From assembly GCA_045647345.1 (NCBI GenBank), contig JAZRMG010000130.1, forward strand, positions 1 to 26,702: DNA of 26,702 nt. The letters run 5' to 3'. Below the pieces are notes generated by a model. It was given only the letters and a program-made list of their open reading frames with translations, had not been told where the DNA came from and made no database searches. Position 1 is the first letter of the stretch, and every line of letters begins with the position of its first letter. The stretch comes from UBA1189 sp045647345. Lineage in GTDB: Bacteria > Bacteroidota > Bacteroidia > Bacteroidales > Bacteroidaceae. Positions 25,081 through 26,702 of the stretch are shown here, in pieces. A program made the position numbers and the translations under genes.

Positions 25081-26702
25081 TCACTTAATCACAACTTTCT
25101 TACCATTCACGATGTATACGCCCTTGGCGGGGTTCTCTACGCGGCGGCCCATCAGGTCGTAGATGAATTCTGAATTCTGAATTGTGAATTCTGAATTTTC
25201 AATTCCTGTGCTTCCGTCGCCTTCGAAGCGGATGGCGAGTGAGTTGGCTGCGATATTAGCAGGTACTTGCAAGTAAGCCTTGTTGTTGTACACCTTGAAG
25301 CCTACTTCCTTGCGGTAGAAGCCTGCATTGCCATCCTTTACGGTGAGCACATAGGTAGCATAACCCTCAGCGAGAGCCTCTTCTCTATAGAGATTAGCAT
25401 CTTTGTTGTTGCCCTCGAAGCCCACGAGCATGTTATCCTCTACGGCAGTGCCATAGCTGATTGAGGGAATGAAGGTGTAGGTATTGGCAGCACCGCGGAT
25501 AACGGCACCAGTCTTGGCAGGGATGATACCCTCAAGCTGATTCATGGTGATAACGCCAGTTTTACCCTCCATGGTGGGTTTCTCAGTAGCCACGTATGCC
25601 TTCACGCCCTCGGGGATAACTACTGCCTCAGAAGCGTAGAAGGTACCAATCTCGTACTGTCCGATCTTGCTCTCTACTTGATAGAGGCTGTAAGCACCGC
25701 CAGTAACATCTTCGATAGTGTAGGGGATGTATACCATGCAGTAACCACTAGGCTCCTCCTCGAAGAAGAAGGCGATGCGGCCATCGGCCTGACTGATCAT
25801 GGTAGAGTAGCATGAGCCCTTGGTGCTCACGTGGATACCCTTGGTCCAGCCCTGTGCAAAAGTGGTAGATGTGTACTTGTTGGTACCATCCTCGTTGTAC
25901 TCCATCTCTTTATAATAGATAGCCACATTGTCACGGCCACCACCTGTAGGTATTGACTGGAGCATAATGTCGCAGATGCGTCCGCTCTCCTTGTGGATAG
26001 CCTTCACCTTGTAGATTTCACCATTGGTACTGTTACCACCAAAGCTGAGACCGTCCTGCACCTCATTACTTCCTACTTCACCCATCCAAGAACCCGTTGT
26101 ATAGGTATCATCAGCGAAGGTGAAGAGATTAAAGTAACGACCATTGTATTTGCGGCTTGAGAGGACTACAGTACCATCGGGGAGTTCCTCTACCTTAGGT
26201 TCGTTACCCCACTTTGAAGCACTGTTTTCATAACCGAGGTCACCGAGCACGTTCCAAGTCTGACCGAAGTCATCAGAGTAGATGACGTAGTTGTGGTGCT
26301 GGCGTATGCTTTTTGTCACAGCCCATACTGCGCAGTAGAGACGATAGTAGTCGCCCTTCTTTACTACGCGGCTCTGACAAATCTTACCGGCACCGATAAA
26401 CATGGATGCAACGTATGCCTCGCTGCCATTCTTGTTCTCAAACAAGGGATAGATGTCATAGGTCACCTCCTCGGGCTCACCATATACCCACTCCTGCTTC
26501 TCTTCGTCGTAGGTGATGTAGAGGCGTGCCACACGGTTAGGATTGGGATCGGGATCACCAAAGGTACCATCCCAGCAGGTCTGGTTACCGCACACGCTCA
26601 TCACGAGCACCTTGTTGCTTTCGCGGTCGGCCACGATGGCGGGGTCACCGAAGCCTACTTGCCAAATCTTAGTAGTATCACCTTCGGCATAAGCATCACC
26701 CT
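25081..26702 (-). CDS. nanH: GH33 sialidase with C-terminal beta domain and T9SS-like tail (5' part outside window)
   Basis: The frame is open to the right edge, so 539 C-terminal residues are seen. The signal peptide, the RIP arginine, the acid/base Asp and the first Asp box lie outside. Visible are GFGDPAIVADRES, the Asp box SDDFGQTW, NEPKVEELPDG with the catalytic Glu, SSR and GGGR with two arginines of the triad, and SCYST with the nucleophile Tyr. A beta domain (GTFYASEAV...LAIRFEG) and the sorting tail YDLMGRRV...VNGKKVVIK follow, closely matching the end of the giant fusion protein. It probably releases sialic acid at the cell surface. A GTG at 26634 is internal to the conserved fold and is not the start. 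Confidence 0.92.
   Translation of the reverse strand, partial: GDAYAEGDTTKIWQVGFGDPAIVADRESNKVLVMSVCGNQTCWDGTFGDPDPNPNRVARLYITYDEEKQEWVYGEPEEVTYDIYPLFENKNGSEAYVASMFIGAGKICQSRVVKKGDYYRLYCAVWAVTKSIRQHHNYVIYSDDFGQTWNVLGDLGYENSASKWGNEPKVEELPDGTVVLSSRKYNGRYFNLFTFADDTYTTGSWMGEVGSNEVQDGLSFGGNSTNGEIYKVKAIHKESGRICDIMLQSIPTGGGRDNVAIYYKEMEYNEDGTNKYTSTTFAQGWTKGIHVSTKGSCYSTMISQADGRIAFFFEEEPSGYCMVYIPYTIEDVTGGAYSLYQVESKIGQYEIGTFYASEAVVIPEGVKAYVATEKPTMEGKTGVITMNQLEGIIPAKTGAVIRGAANTYTFIPSISYGTAVEDNMLVGFEGNNKDANLYREEALAEGYATYVLTVKDGNAGFYRKEVGFKVYNNKAYLQVPANIAANSLAIRFEGDGSTGIENSEFTIQNSEFIYDLMGRRVENPAKGVYIVNGKKVVIK
25165..25206. repeat. Heptamer repeat before the sorting tail of the right-edge sialidase
   Basis: Six 7-base units: GAATTCT, GAATTCT, GAATTGT, GAATTCT, GAATTTT and CAATTCC. 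They code the IENSEFTIQNSEF linker. The position matches the heptamer arrays of the other three tailed genes, although the unit sequences differ. Confidence 0.9.

Noticed and set aside
11453..25206. Heptamer arrays as a CRISPR or integron site
   Set aside because: Units are only 7 bases, there are no spacers, and they lie inside coding frames at the same domain border.

Overview
The window looks like a chromosomal segment of a gut or oral Bacteroidales bacterium, most likely Prevotellaceae-like. The reasons are: Bacteroidetes-type promoter boxes (TTTG-N19-TAnnTTTG ahead of the transporter gene), a short GyrB, a dcw cluster with a PASTA-bearing FtsI and an extended MraY, and secreted enzymes ending in a 'YDLxGRRV...KGxYIVNGKKV' tail that resembles the type IX secretion (T9SS) sorting domain. 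The species cannot be fixed from the sequence alone. No tRNA, rRNA, insertion sequence or CRISPR array was seen, and no gap between genes exceeds 300 bases.

Left part (1-9772), housekeeping. On the minus strand lie a FucP-type sugar/H+ symporter gene (1980-3275) and, downstream of it, gyrB, which is cut by the left edge. Divergent from these on the plus strand is a compact cell-wall/division cluster: rsmH, an ftsL-like gene, ftsI, murE and mraY. mraZ is not in front of it, and murD/ftsW/murG do not follow. The cluster stops at a hairpin shared with the convergent sialidase gene.

Right part (9897-26702), all on the minus strand: an island of large secreted glycan-active proteins. In transcription order (right to left) it holds the 3' part of a sialidase (GH33); microprotein 3 and an 810-residue secreted Big2/beta-sandwich protein with no recognisable catalytic domain; microprotein 2 and a PL11 rhamnogalacturonan lyase with long C-terminal extensions; microprotein 1 and a 2126-residue protein joining two SGNH esterase-type domains to a GH33 sialidase; and a compact sialidase without sorting tail. 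The joint theme is removal of (O-acetylated) sialic acid from host-type glycans plus attack on pectin RG-I. No SusC/SusD pair or regulator is visible, so it is not a canonical polysaccharide utilisation locus within these limits.

The most unusual features are: (i) three paralogous 52-54-residue microproteins (MEKKxYIxPxME...NxRRGxWGNFW[D/E]), one in front of each non-sialidase-only giant gene, two of them followed by strong hairpins; (ii) 7-bp tandem repeats placed just before the sorting tail in four different genes, where loss or gain of one unit would shift the frame and remove the tail; (iii) a ~770-bp near-identical duplication between the PL11 gene and the Big2 gene; and (iv) intergenic relics of gene 3' ends, which point to repeated cassette shuffling of C-termini.
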